From the NCBI RefSeq assembly GCF_020085105.1, contig NC_058052.1, forward strand, positions 29,326,733 to 29,390,732: 64,000 bases of DNA. Reading direction: 5' to 3'. Under the pieces are notes generated by a model. The model was not told where the DNA came from and searched no databases. It saw only the letters and a program-made list of their open reading frames with translations. The position numbers and the translations under genes were made by a program. Shown here piece by piece: positions 1-11,326 of the stretch. This stretch comes from Siniperca chuatsi (taxonomy: Eukaryota > Chordata > Actinopteri > Centrarchiformes > Sinipercidae). The stretch's first letter is position 1, and each line of letters begins with the position of its first letter.

Positions 1-1
1 C

Positions 2-151
2 GGCGTCTGCGGGAAGAGATTCAGCCAGAACGGCAACCTGAAGACTCACCAGCTGATTCACACGGGACAGAAGCCGTTCGGCTGCTCCGCCTGCGGCCGG
101 AGCTTCGCCTCCACCCGCAGCCTCCGAGAGCACAAGTGCGTCTCCGCCTGA
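2..151 (+). CDS. C2H2 zinc-finger protein, C-terminal end only (5' partial)
   Basis: The reading frame is open from base 2 to a TGA at 149-151, giving the last 49 residues of a C2H2 zinc-finger protein, presumably a nuclear DNA-binding regulator. The first finger enters at its second cysteine ([15 protein letters not shown] then IH) and is followed by the canonical linker HTGQKPF. The last finger ([19 protein letters not shown]) has the C-x2-C pair and a 12-residue spacing to its histidine, but ends H-x-C rather than H-x3-H, so it is degenerate. The rest of the gene lies left of the window. The paralogue cannot be named from two fingers. Confidence 0.9.
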   Translation, partial: GVCGKRFSQNGNLKTHQLIHTGQKPFGCSACGRSFASTRSLREHKCVSA

Positions 152-1729
152 CGGGGTCTGACAGGAAGCTGGGGCGCCAAATGTCCAGTCAGGACGCCGA
201 GGGTCTGGTGTCCTGAGAAAGACAAAGAGCTCGCAGGACGGTTTGGGAAATGCAACAAGATCGAGGATCTTAAAAGACTTTAATTCATAAGAAAAAGGTT
301 TTGAACTTGGTTTACTCTGAAAATACAGTTTGTGGTCCTCTAAAACTCCCGTAAAGCTCGCTGTCGGCCGGCTACAGGGTCCGGACGGTCCTGGATCCTA
401 CGTTCACTTTGTACGAGTGCAAATCATTGTCAAAAATATGAAAATGTTTTAACATTCAGTCCGGAATGAAACGCATCCGCTCTGATTATATTCTGCTTCA
501 CAGATTTTGTTATTTTGGTTCTAACGTTGTTATGAGCTCGTGTAGAGCATCGCAAACAGGAACTGACAAGAAAAACAGAACAAAGCTGTGTAAAAACTCA
601 GATCCTGTCCTGGTTTGTTATTTTGCGGGAACAAATCGAGTAATTTGAGGGTGAAATAAAGATATCGAGTGAAGAAATTAGTATTTTGATGGAAAGATTG
701 GTGAGAAATCCTCCCTGACATCATCCAGACACGTTTGTAATTATGTGTAAATACCATAAATAAATAAATATCACACTCCTTGTTGCATTGGAAGGTTAAA
801 GCCCCTGTTTTCTCTTTCCTACAGGGATTTTCAACCGACTGTCAGAAGTCTGTTCACCGTTTAAAGCTCCAGCGTGCAACGTTCAGGAGCAGAAATATAA
901 CATTAATAACTGTGTTTTCATCAGTGTTTAATCACCTGAAAATAAGAGCCGTTGTGTTTTCGTTACCTTAGAATCAGCCTTTATATCTGCAGAGGGAGCG
1001 GGTCCCCTTCCACGGAGGCCGCCATGTTGCACCGCCATGTTTCTACAGGAGCCCAGAGCGGACAAATCGACTGGCTCTAGAGAGGGCCGTTTGCGTTTTC
1101 ACGGCCACCGTAGTGTCTCCTCCAGGCCTGGAAGGGGAGGGCGAGGCGAGCGGTGTTCACACGGCTGCAAACTGCAGTTTCACCGCTAGAGGCCGCTAAA
1201 CCCTCCACGCCGGCCCTTTAACAGATTAAATTAGATGTTTTTAGGTCATGTTTATGGTAATATTTTTAAATTTCTTTTTCCTTCTAATTGACTATTTCCT
1301 TTTACTTTTAATATCAGTTTAATTGTTTTTTTTTATTTTCTACTTTTTATTTTAATTTATTTTTCTATTTCTCTATTTTATTTTGTTTCGTAATTCGTTT
1401 TTCTTTTAATTTCAAAATGCTTGCGTTTTTATTTTGATGCCTTTTTACCTTTTTCTTTTTTTCCTGTTTTTGTTTGTATTTTGGAAAATTACCAAAAGGA
1501 GAAACAAACGACGAGGCGTTTGGCGGTTGGGGTTTTATTTTGAAGTCTCAGACCGGAAGCCGTCTGTCGTCATTGTAAACACCCCCGGTAACGGTAGGAC
1601 GTGTCGGCGCCTCTCTCCCGGTTCACTCGCTCTGTACCCGGGTTAAACCTCAGCACAGCGGGCCGTTCCAGCTCAAGGGCAACAACTGAGCCGAGCCGAG
1701 CCGAGCCGGGTTAACCGTCCGAGTCCAGC
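152..1729. other. Zinc-finger 3' UTR candidate and intergenic DNA up to APMAP
   Basis: No coding exon is visible. AATAAA at 655-660 is a plausible polyadenylation signal for the zinc-finger gene, about 500 bases after its stop. Positions 1258-1500 are a T-rich low-complexity stretch. From about 1540 to 1729 the sequence becomes GC-richer, with a short CCGAG tandem just before the APMAP start codon. That part is the likely APMAP promoter and 5' UTR, although I see no clear TATA box. Confidence 0.5.
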
Positions 1730-4700
1730 ATGAATGAGTCTGAGGGGCTCCGGTTCCGGCGGGTGCACCGACCGCAGGTCATCACCGACGAGCTGCCGGA
1801 GCACCGTTACAAGGGATCCGGGTAAGACACCGGACCAGGGCCGCTTTCTAACCCAGAGTCCCGGGGTGGACGGTAACCGCGATGTGACGTCACAGCAGCG
1901 TCATGCGCCGAGCTCAGGTAGCAGCTGCCAGTTTCCGGCTGACGGATAACTGAGCAGATAGCAGGAGGCGTCTCTGTCAGGTTCATTGATCGTAAGGAGC
2001 CGATTTCAGACCGGAAACTGAGTATAAACCTATCAGGTGCAGGTTATTGATTAACGAGCTCAGCTGAGGAGATTAATCTCAATCAGGAGCTGAAAATATT
2101 CCTCTGCTGGAGCTTTTTAAAGTTCAACATTCAATTTACAACAAAAAATAACTCCGGTCAAGAGATAAAAGTGATACGTTACAGTACCGTTACAGCTGTA
2201 ACGGTACATGTTAGCTGTACCGGTACATGCTGTTACAGCTGTCTGTAACGGTACATGTTAGCTGTAACGGTACATGTTAGCCATGTTAGCTGTACCGGTA
2301 CATGCTGTTACAGCTGTCTGTAACGGTACATGTTAGCTGCAACGGTACATGCTGTTACAGCTGTCTGTAACGGTACATGTTAGCTGTAACGGTACATGTT
2401 AGCCATGTTAGCTGTACCGGTACATGCTGTTACAGCTGTCTGTAACGGTACATGTTAGCTGCAACGGTACATGCTGTTACAGCTGTAACGGTACATGTTA
2501 GCTGTAACGGTACATGTTAGCCATGTTAGCTGTACCGGTACATGCTGTTACAGCTGTCTGTACCGGTACATGCTGTTACAGCTGTCTGTAACGGTACATG
2601 TTAGCTGCAACGGTACATGCTGTTACAGCTGTAACGGTACATGTTAGCTGTAACGGTACATGTTAGCCATGTTAGCTGTACCGGTACATGCTGTTACAGC
2701 TGTCTGTAACGGTACATGCTGTTACAGCTGTCTGTAACGGTACATGTTAGCTGTAACGGTACATGTTAGCCATGTTAGCTGTACCGGTACATGCTGTTAC
2801 AGCTGTCTGTAACGGTACATGTTAGCTGCAACGGTACATGCTGTTACAGCTGTAACGGTACATGTTAGCTGTAACGTTACATGCTGTTACAGCTGTCGTT
2901 AACGGTACATGTTAGCTGTAACGTTACATGCTGTTACAGCTGTCTGTAACGGTACATGTTAGCTGTAACGGTACATGTTAGCCATGTTAGCTGTACCGGT
3001 ACATGCTGTTATAGCTGTCTGGAACGGTACATGTTAGCTGTAACGGTACATGTTAGCTGTAACGGTACATGTTAGCCATGTTAGCTGTACCGGTACATGC
3101 TGTTACAGCTGTCTGTAACGGTACATGCTGTTACAGCTGTAACGGTACATACGGACTGAACGCAACTGAGTGATTAACCTGGAACATTATCTGACTTTCT
3201 GATGTCTGTTTTAATATATTAAACAATATTATGTCATAGAAATGCGTCATTTCCGTGAAAACAGCTTTTTAAAAACAACAAACGCAGTATCTGCACTTAG
3301 CATGTTAGCTAACTAGACAACTAAAGGGCTATATCAAGTGAAACCTTTGAGATAGCCTTAGGTAGCCTTAGCTAAGATTAAAGCTAAGTTTAGTTATTGA
3401 TTTCCCCCTAGTTGTAACCTGTAAATGAAAAATATCCATTTTGAGAAGAAAAAAAACAGCTAAACTCCTGCTAAAGGTAGCTAGCTTAGCATAAAGGTAG
3501 TTAGCTTAGCAGATCTCAGTAGCTGTCATCTCATATTTTGACTAGTGAATTTCATGTGATTTGGTGGCTAAGCTGCCTTTAAATCACATACTCACATGTA
3601 TTAAATTGTAATGTATTATATTGATTTCAATGTAAATATTAATAATACTCGGACAGACAAACACTTGCAAATGAATAGTTATTGATTCATTTAACTGTAA
3701 TAATTAATCATCATCCTCCATGACACCTCTGGGGTTTTGTATAGCAAGGAAAGGAAATGTTGTATTTCTGAATGATTTGAGGAGGCCCGTTCAGTGAGAA
3801 GAGAAGAGGGCCGAGGGCAGAACCCTGAGGAACCCCGGAGAACATCCTGTTCAGTGTTCAGCTGTTCTGTTTCCTCCCTCAGCACCTACAGCGGGAAGGT
3901 TTTCCAGGTGACTCTGCTCACTCTGGGCGGCTTTCTGCTGCTTCCTCTCCTGGTCATCATCTTCATCCTGGAGTCTCCCATCCACCCTGAAGCGTTCAGG
4001 TGAGCCCGCCCGGCCGTTCAGGCCGTTTCATTAACACGCTCAGTCACAGAACAGCGTCCGCGATCTCCATCGCATCTGGAAACACCAGGACGTTTTTAAA
4101 GGTTTGAAAAAGGAAGAGATTTTTTGGAAAGTCAGTAGTTTGACTTAAAGCATATATAGAAGCATAAACCAGCTCCTTTTGTTTCAGTTAGACCAGTTTT
4201 AAAATGAAGGATTTGAGCATCAGGCTCACGTTAATGGTGACTCCTTCTGCCGAGCGACATCACGTGAAACAAGTTGATTTCTGTTGGAAGCTCGTGAAAT
4301 ATGTTTTCTCTTGTTTTATAAAAACTAACATGAAGGGTTATGGAAGAGAAATCTGAGATTAGTCTGAGAATCAAATTTAAATGTTTTTTGAAAATAAAGT
4401 CGTATATTTTATGAAAAAAACGCACGTTATTTGTTGTATAAATGTAACGTTTTGTGAAAAAAGTTACGTTATTTTGAGATTAAGTCGTAATATTTAAAAA
4501 AAATAAAGTTACATTATTTCTAGAAAGCAAGTCACATTTTAGCTTGTTTATTTGACCTCCGATGCGTTTGCTGCCCCCTGCTGGTTGCTTTGTGTCCTGC
4601 AGTCTGAAGGAGCCTCCGGTGATGAAGGGCTGCTGGGAGCCGAACCTGAAGCTCCGAGAGGCCGAGAGACTGTTTGAAGACCAGATCAGCGGACCAGAGT

Positions 4701-7700
4701 CCATCGCCAACATCGGAGGTCAGTGTGACGTTTAGCTTACTTCAGTTTAGTTTTCAGTTTAGTTTAGTTTAGTTTCAGTTTAGTTTAGTTTAGTGTTTAG
4801 TTTAGGTTAGTTTAGATCCCATGTGACTGGAGTAAAAAGTGTCCCTCTGACTTTGCTGCCTGTTTTGGAAAACATGCCAGAAAGTTTCATCAGATCTCCT
4901 CAGTTTGTTTTCCAGCTGCAGTCGCTGAACCAGACAAAGGTCAGAGGTCAGCGTCCTGCTCCAGTCCTGGTCACACGGACCTCATTGTGAAACGGGTTCA
5001 TGTAGAGCTCAAAGTCCAGTTTCCAGACTCAGTTTCTCATCTTTCTGGCTTCGGAACCAGAACTCTTTAAAACCGACGTCCAAACAGTTTTCTTCTCTTT
5101 AAAGCTGGACGATGAAGAGCATGAAGAAGGCTCGAGAGCTGACAGATGTTTGTCTCTTCTGTCTGCAGATGTTTTGTTCGCTGGAACAGCTGACGGGAAG
5201 ATCTTGAAGCTGATTGGCCGAAGAATTCACACGGTGACGAGACTCGGAAAGCTGCCGTGTGGTGAGAAAAACTAACGCCGAGTTTAATTTATAGTTTAGT
5301 CTGATTTAAGGTGTAGTTTAGTTTATTATCTTTTATTTTAATTTAAGGTTTAGTTTAATTTTAGGTTTAGATAAGTTTAGTCTAATTTAGTTTTAAACTT
5401 TTAAAAACTTAAACATTAAACTAACTTCATCTAAACTAACTAAAAGATTTTAAGGCTTCATCTGATTTCAGATTAAGATGAATTTACTTTAGTTTTTAAA
5501 GTAACATTTGGAAGTCAGGTTTTAGGGAAAAGGCGGTGCCTTTGAGCAAGGCACTGACCTTCCACCTGCTGCGCTGGACACACAGACTCGGGCGTTTCCT
5601 CTCTGTTTGTCTCTGGTTGCTTCATCGTGGACTTTTACCGCCGGGACGTTTCTCAACCATCTGGCAGTTTGAAGCAGCGACGTGTCGGGACGTGCTGCGA
5701 CTCTCGGCTTCTGTTTCAACATCAAACACACAGAAGAGCTCGGAGAGAAACTCAGTGTGTCGACACCGAGCAGACTCTGATCCCAGAATCTCCAGCTTTT
5801 CATTTAATCCCCAACTTTATTTATACAAAACTCATTGTGCTTTACATTTATATAACAAATATATTCAACTGCAAGTCTACAATCTATTATTACCTTATCT
5901 TACGTATCTGTATATATTTTAATAGCACATTTCTTCTGGTTTTATTTCACACTTGCTTTGGCGACGTCAACGTCTGTTTTCCACGATGCCAATAAAGCCC
6001 CACTGAACTGAAATATATAAAAAAGAGAAAAATATCACAAAATAAACCTGGAACATTAAAAGAGGAAACAGTGAAGCTTTACAAACAGCAAGACTCTGCT
6101 TTTATTGTGAAACAGGATTCGGTGCAGAGATGTGAGGAGGAGGAGTTACAGCTTTATACTGAACTCTGTGGAGGTGAGTCAGTCCGGCGCGTCTTATATA
6201 TACAGTATGTGTCGACTTATTGTGGCGGTTCTTCAAACAGGAAACAGGAGAAATCCTTCAGTCTGAGCAGAAGTTCTTCTCTAAATCCATTAAAACTTCA
6301 GAAATGTCTCAGTGGAACAAAGACTGAAAGACGCTGCCGGCGTTAAAAACAAGACAAACGGGTCCAGTGAAGAAGTGTTTGTTTCTCCTGCCGCTCCTCC
6401 TCCTCGTTATTTATTCATCACAGTAAACGCAGTTTAAAAGGGGGACAGTCTTTAAACCACAACACGAGTCCAACAAGTTCAGCACAAGACGCAGCAGCTT
6501 CTTCTCTCAGCTGCTTTTCCTCTTATTACAGTTAGTGTGAGTTCTGGTTCTGAGTGATCTCTGACGTCTTTAATGTGACATGTTTTCATTTCATTATTAA
6601 TACATATACAGTTTGTCACACTAAAATGTTTCAGATCATCAGACAAATTTAAATATTAGTCAAAGACAACACAAGTAAACACAAAATGCAGTTTTTAAAT
6701 GAAGGTTGTTATTATTAAGGGAAAACAAAATCCATTCCCCCCTAAACCTAATAACTGGTTGCTCCACCCTTAGCAGCAACAACTGCAATCAGGCGTTTGC
6801 GATAACTTGCAGTGAGTCTTTTACAGCGCTGTGAAAGAGTTCTGACCCACTCATCTTTGCAGAATTGTTGTAATTCAGCCACATTGGAGGGTTTTCGAGC
6901 ATGAACTGCCTTTTTAAGGTCATGCCACAGCATCTCAATAGGATTCAGGTCAGGACTTTGACTAGGCCACTCCAAAGTCTTCATTTTGTTCTTCTTCAGC
7001 CATTCAGAGGTGGACTTGCTGGTGTGTTTTGGATCATTGTCCTGCTGCAGAACCCAAGTTCGCTTCAGCTTGAGGTCACGAACAGATGGCCGGACGTTCT
7101 CCTTCAGGAGTTTTTAGTAGACGGCAGAATTCATGGTTCCATTTATCACAGCATTATTTATTCTGGCAAAAATGAGACGAGCCTTAATGTTCTTTTTGCT
7201 CAGCAGTGGTTTTCGTCTTGGAGCTCTGCCATGCAGGCCATTTTTGCCCAGTTTCTTTCTTATGGCGGAGTCATGAACACTGACCTTAACTGAGGCGAGT
7301 GAGGCCTGCAGTTCTTTGGATGTTGTTGTGGGGTCTCTGAATGGCTGAAGAAGAACAAAATGAAGACTTTGGAGCGGCCTAGTCAAAGTCCTGACCTGAA
7401 TCCTGTTGAGATGTTGTGGCATGACCTTAAAAAGGCAGTTCATGCTCGAAAACCCTCCAATGTGGCTGAATTACAACAATTCTGCAAAGATGAGTGGGCC
7501 AAAACTCCTCCACAGCGCTGTAAAAGACTCACTGCAAGTTATCGCAAACGCTTGATTGCAGTTGTTGCTGCTAAGGGTGGAGCAACCAGTTATTAGGTTT
7601 AGGGGGCAATCACTTTTTCACACAGGGCCATGTAGGTTTAGATTTTGTTTTCCCTTAATAATAACAACCTTCATTTAAAAACTGCATTTTGTGTTTACTT

Positions 7701-10700
7701 GTGTTATCTTTGACTAATATTTAAATTAGTTTGATGATCTGAAACATTTAAGTGTGACAAACATGCAAAAAAAATCAGGAAGGGGGCAAACACTTTTGCA
7801 CACCACTGTAAATATATAAATTAAGTTATTACCTGAATGTCTGGACCAAACTTCATGATAATTTATGCAGTTTTTCCGACTGTGTGTCCTGCAGGTTCCA
7901 AAGAGGAGGAGTCCAGCTGCGGGAGGCCGTTGGGGATCCGAGTCGGACCCAACGGGACTCTGTTTGTTGCCGACGCTTACCTGGGTCTGTTCGAGGTGGA
8001 CCCCGCCACAGGTGAGTGAGCGTACTGTACGTACTGCTGTTCCTGTATGACTCTCAGGTTCTTCTCTTTTTGCTCTTTTTCGTCTACTTCTGTACATTTT
8101 CGGGCCGTTCTGCTCTCACAGCCTCCGAGCTACAAACTCACGCTGAGCAGATTTCGGAGATTATGTTTTATTCTTTATTTGGATCCCGTTAGCTTCCACA
8201 AAGTGGCCGCTAGTCTTCCTCTTCGCCGCACAAACAACAATAAAAACAATTTAAAATCACACAGGATCAACACGACAACAAAAGGCAAAACCAACCAGCC
8301 AAATATAAAGATCCGACAATAAGTGAAAAGACTCTACAGGTGAAACAAAACTAAAAACAATCAAAAAGTTTCCAAAACAGCAAAAAGTGACATCAGTGTG
8401 AACTTTTGTGTTTGTTTTCCTTGAATGTGTCTGATGTGGGTTTGATCAGAAGATCTATAAAGAAAAGTTCTCATCATGGAAGAAGTTTTATAGTTTCTGA
8501 ATCTGTCGGCACTGTTTCTTTCTTCTTTGCATCTTCTCTCAAACATTTAATCAAGTCTTTATCACATTCAGACGAGTATGAGAAACCAGAGCAGGGTTTT
8601 GTTGGCTCAGACAAATAAAGACTCGTCTGTTTCTCTTGAAATGTCGTCTGTTCATCTCTTCGGCTCTTCTCTGTTCGCAGCTGACGTCCGTCTGCTCGTC
8701 TCGTTTCTGACGCTGCCTTGTTCGTCTCCGTCTGCTTTTGCGACTTAGTTTGATTAGAAATCGATTTATATTGTTTGTGCACTCCATGTTAGCCACGTTA
8801 GCTAGCATGAGACGCTGCAGTAACTCTACCACAGCAGTGAGCCGGACTGGTTGCGTCCTCATAGTGCTGTAATGCTTTTAATCGCCCCAAGTTATCCGAC
8901 AGCAGCTCAGTATTTATTTCCCTACAGCGCAGCAGTGTCCGTCTTGCGTCTCAGCAGTGAAGCGGAGTGTTTTGCTGTAACCTGTATTAGATTCAGCAGC
9001 TTGTAGCATTAAAGTGCACATAGATTTATTATTGATGCTGTGATGCATCGCAGTGCAGCATGTCGTTTGTTGTCTGCGCAGGTGATGCGACCAGGTTGGT
9101 GTCGGGGGGGCAGGTGGTCGCCGGCAGGAAGCTGTCGTTCATCAACGACCTGGCGGTGACTCGCGACGGGAAGAAGGTGTACTTCACCGACTCCAGCAGC
9201 AGGTGGCAGCGCAGAGACTACATGCACCTCATCATGGAGGCCACCGCCGACGGGCGGTACGTTAGAACACGGTTCACCAGGAAGCCTCCGCTGGGGGCCA
9301 GCGCCTTCAGAAAACTGTCAGTAAACGTAAACTGTAAATGTTAAAGACGCTTTCTGGAGCTCACTCCAGAATCCAGTGTGGTGTTCCACTTCCTCTGTTA
9401 TTATAAATCTTCTGTAGATATAATTAACACTTTTAATACAAATACTGTTTCTCTCTCTAGTGAATTGAAGTCGGTTCTATGTTGCCGTTTGGTGTCGAGC
9501 TACTGTTAAAGAAACGCGTCACTTCCTGCGGGTGTTTCACATTAAAAGCCTCCCCGCAGCTGTTGTAATAACGCAGTTGTCTCCTGTCAGAGTGTTGGAG
9601 TACGACACAGAGAGCAGAGAGCTGACGGTGGTGATGGAGAACCTTCGATTTCCAAACGGCATCCAGCTGCTTCCCGACGAGGAGTCGGTGCTGGTGGCGG
9701 AGACCACCATGGCCCGGATACGCAGGTAACACCGGACTCACCGGAGCTCGAAGCATTATCTTTTATTACACTGTTTATTAAACAGGCATCATTATTATTA
9801 TTATTATTATTATTATAACCTTTATTTAAACAGCAAGCTCTCTCTCCCTGATTACACGACACAGAAAACAATAAAAGCTCATGAAAGTTACAGTGGACAT
9901 CGACATCAGTTCACAGTCAGGCGGCAGAGATTTAAACTGGATCTGATTTTACGAGCGTCTGCAGAGCAAAGTGACAGTTTCCCAGTCTCAGCGCCAACAC
10001 GACGACTTCGAGCACCAGACCGTCTCGGGTCAGCTGTAGTCAAAAAGACGTGAGATACCAGGAAGTGCATCGTATGTTAGACATATTTCTTCTCATCGTT
10101 TACATCGATGCGTTCTAAAGCCGTCCCCCGTTCCGACCTGAGATGGCGATGACAGCTGCAGAGGCGGGAGAGCGCCTTTAAAGGACATCACAGTCCAGAA
10201 CGATAAACACGCCTCGTTTCTTACTTCATGAATATGTTTCTGACGCACAGCCTGTCGTCGAGCCGGAAAGCAAGATCTTTATTAGAGGATACTCTTTCAG
10301 TTGTTCAGTTCTTCTGCGCTGAGATCAGTTAAAGTTTGCTGCGCAGCGCAGCAGGTTTCACGGTTTTGAGGCTCCTGGGCAACAGAGGGCGCAGTTCTAT
10401 AGACGGTAGTGTTGTCCGCGTCAGACAGGAAGAGCTGCGATAAAAAGATTTATTCTCTTAAATTCACATTAGAGCTTTAGCGTTTCCTCAGTGAACCCGA
10501 TCAACAGAACGCGACGTGGTTTTTTTAAAAACAGCGAGCTGGAGTTCGTTACATTCGTATCGTGAATGTAATCAGGTCCAGGTTCTGCGTCTGCACGTGT
10601 AAACATCCGACCCTCCAGAAACCTGCTTCCTGTGAAAACCTGATCCAGGTTTCAGATCCGCCACGTCAGCAGGTGTGTCCTCAGCTCAGGTTAGTTCGCT

Positions 10701-11281
10701 CGTTAGTAAAAGTGCTTCACAACCAATCAAAGAAAAATAAAATAAAAAGTTGCAACGTGAAGTGCTTCACAAACTAAAATAAAATAAATGCAAATGTAAA
10801 ATGAAGGCCGCCCCGGTAGCTCACCCGGCAGAGCGCGTACCCCGTATCCAGGCCGAGTCCGGCTCGGGCCCGGCCTGGGTCAGAGTCCGGCCCCGGGCCC
10901 TTTGCTGCAGGTCGTCCCCTCTCTCTCTACCGTCACTTTCAAATAAAGCAGAAACGCCAAAACAATAAATAAATAAATAAATAAAATGAAATGTTCCGAT
11001 ATAAACTGCTTCAGAAACAAATCCAACGAAAATGAAATGTATCCACGGCGATTAATACGACCATAAGAACAACATGAAGCAAAGTGGTGCTGTCGGGTTT
11101 GATTTATCCCTCAGCTTCTGATCATTAATATTGATAAGTCCACACCTCACTTCCTGTTTGAGCGCTCGGATTATCTCTCAGCATCGTATATGATGGAGGT
11201 TATATAACCCTCTCTGTGACGGAGGAGGAGGATGTCATGGTAGCTCGCTCTGTTGCCACGGAAACAAGCTGCCGGCCTGGT

Positions 11282-11326
<45 letters not shown>

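Noticed and set aside
5522..5995. Overlapping frames of 93-128 codons in APMAP intron 4
   Set aside because: They lie in an intron, overlap each other on both strands and end in AT-rich repeat-like sequence.
6901..7293. 130-codon plus-strand frame beginning MNCLFKVMPQHLN
   Set aside because: It is the antisense of the Tc1 transposase coding sequence; the same string appears in the other copy.
10806..10880. A functional tRNA gene
   Set aside because: The tRNA-like head is diverged and attached to a SINE tail with (AATA)n, so it is a retroposon.
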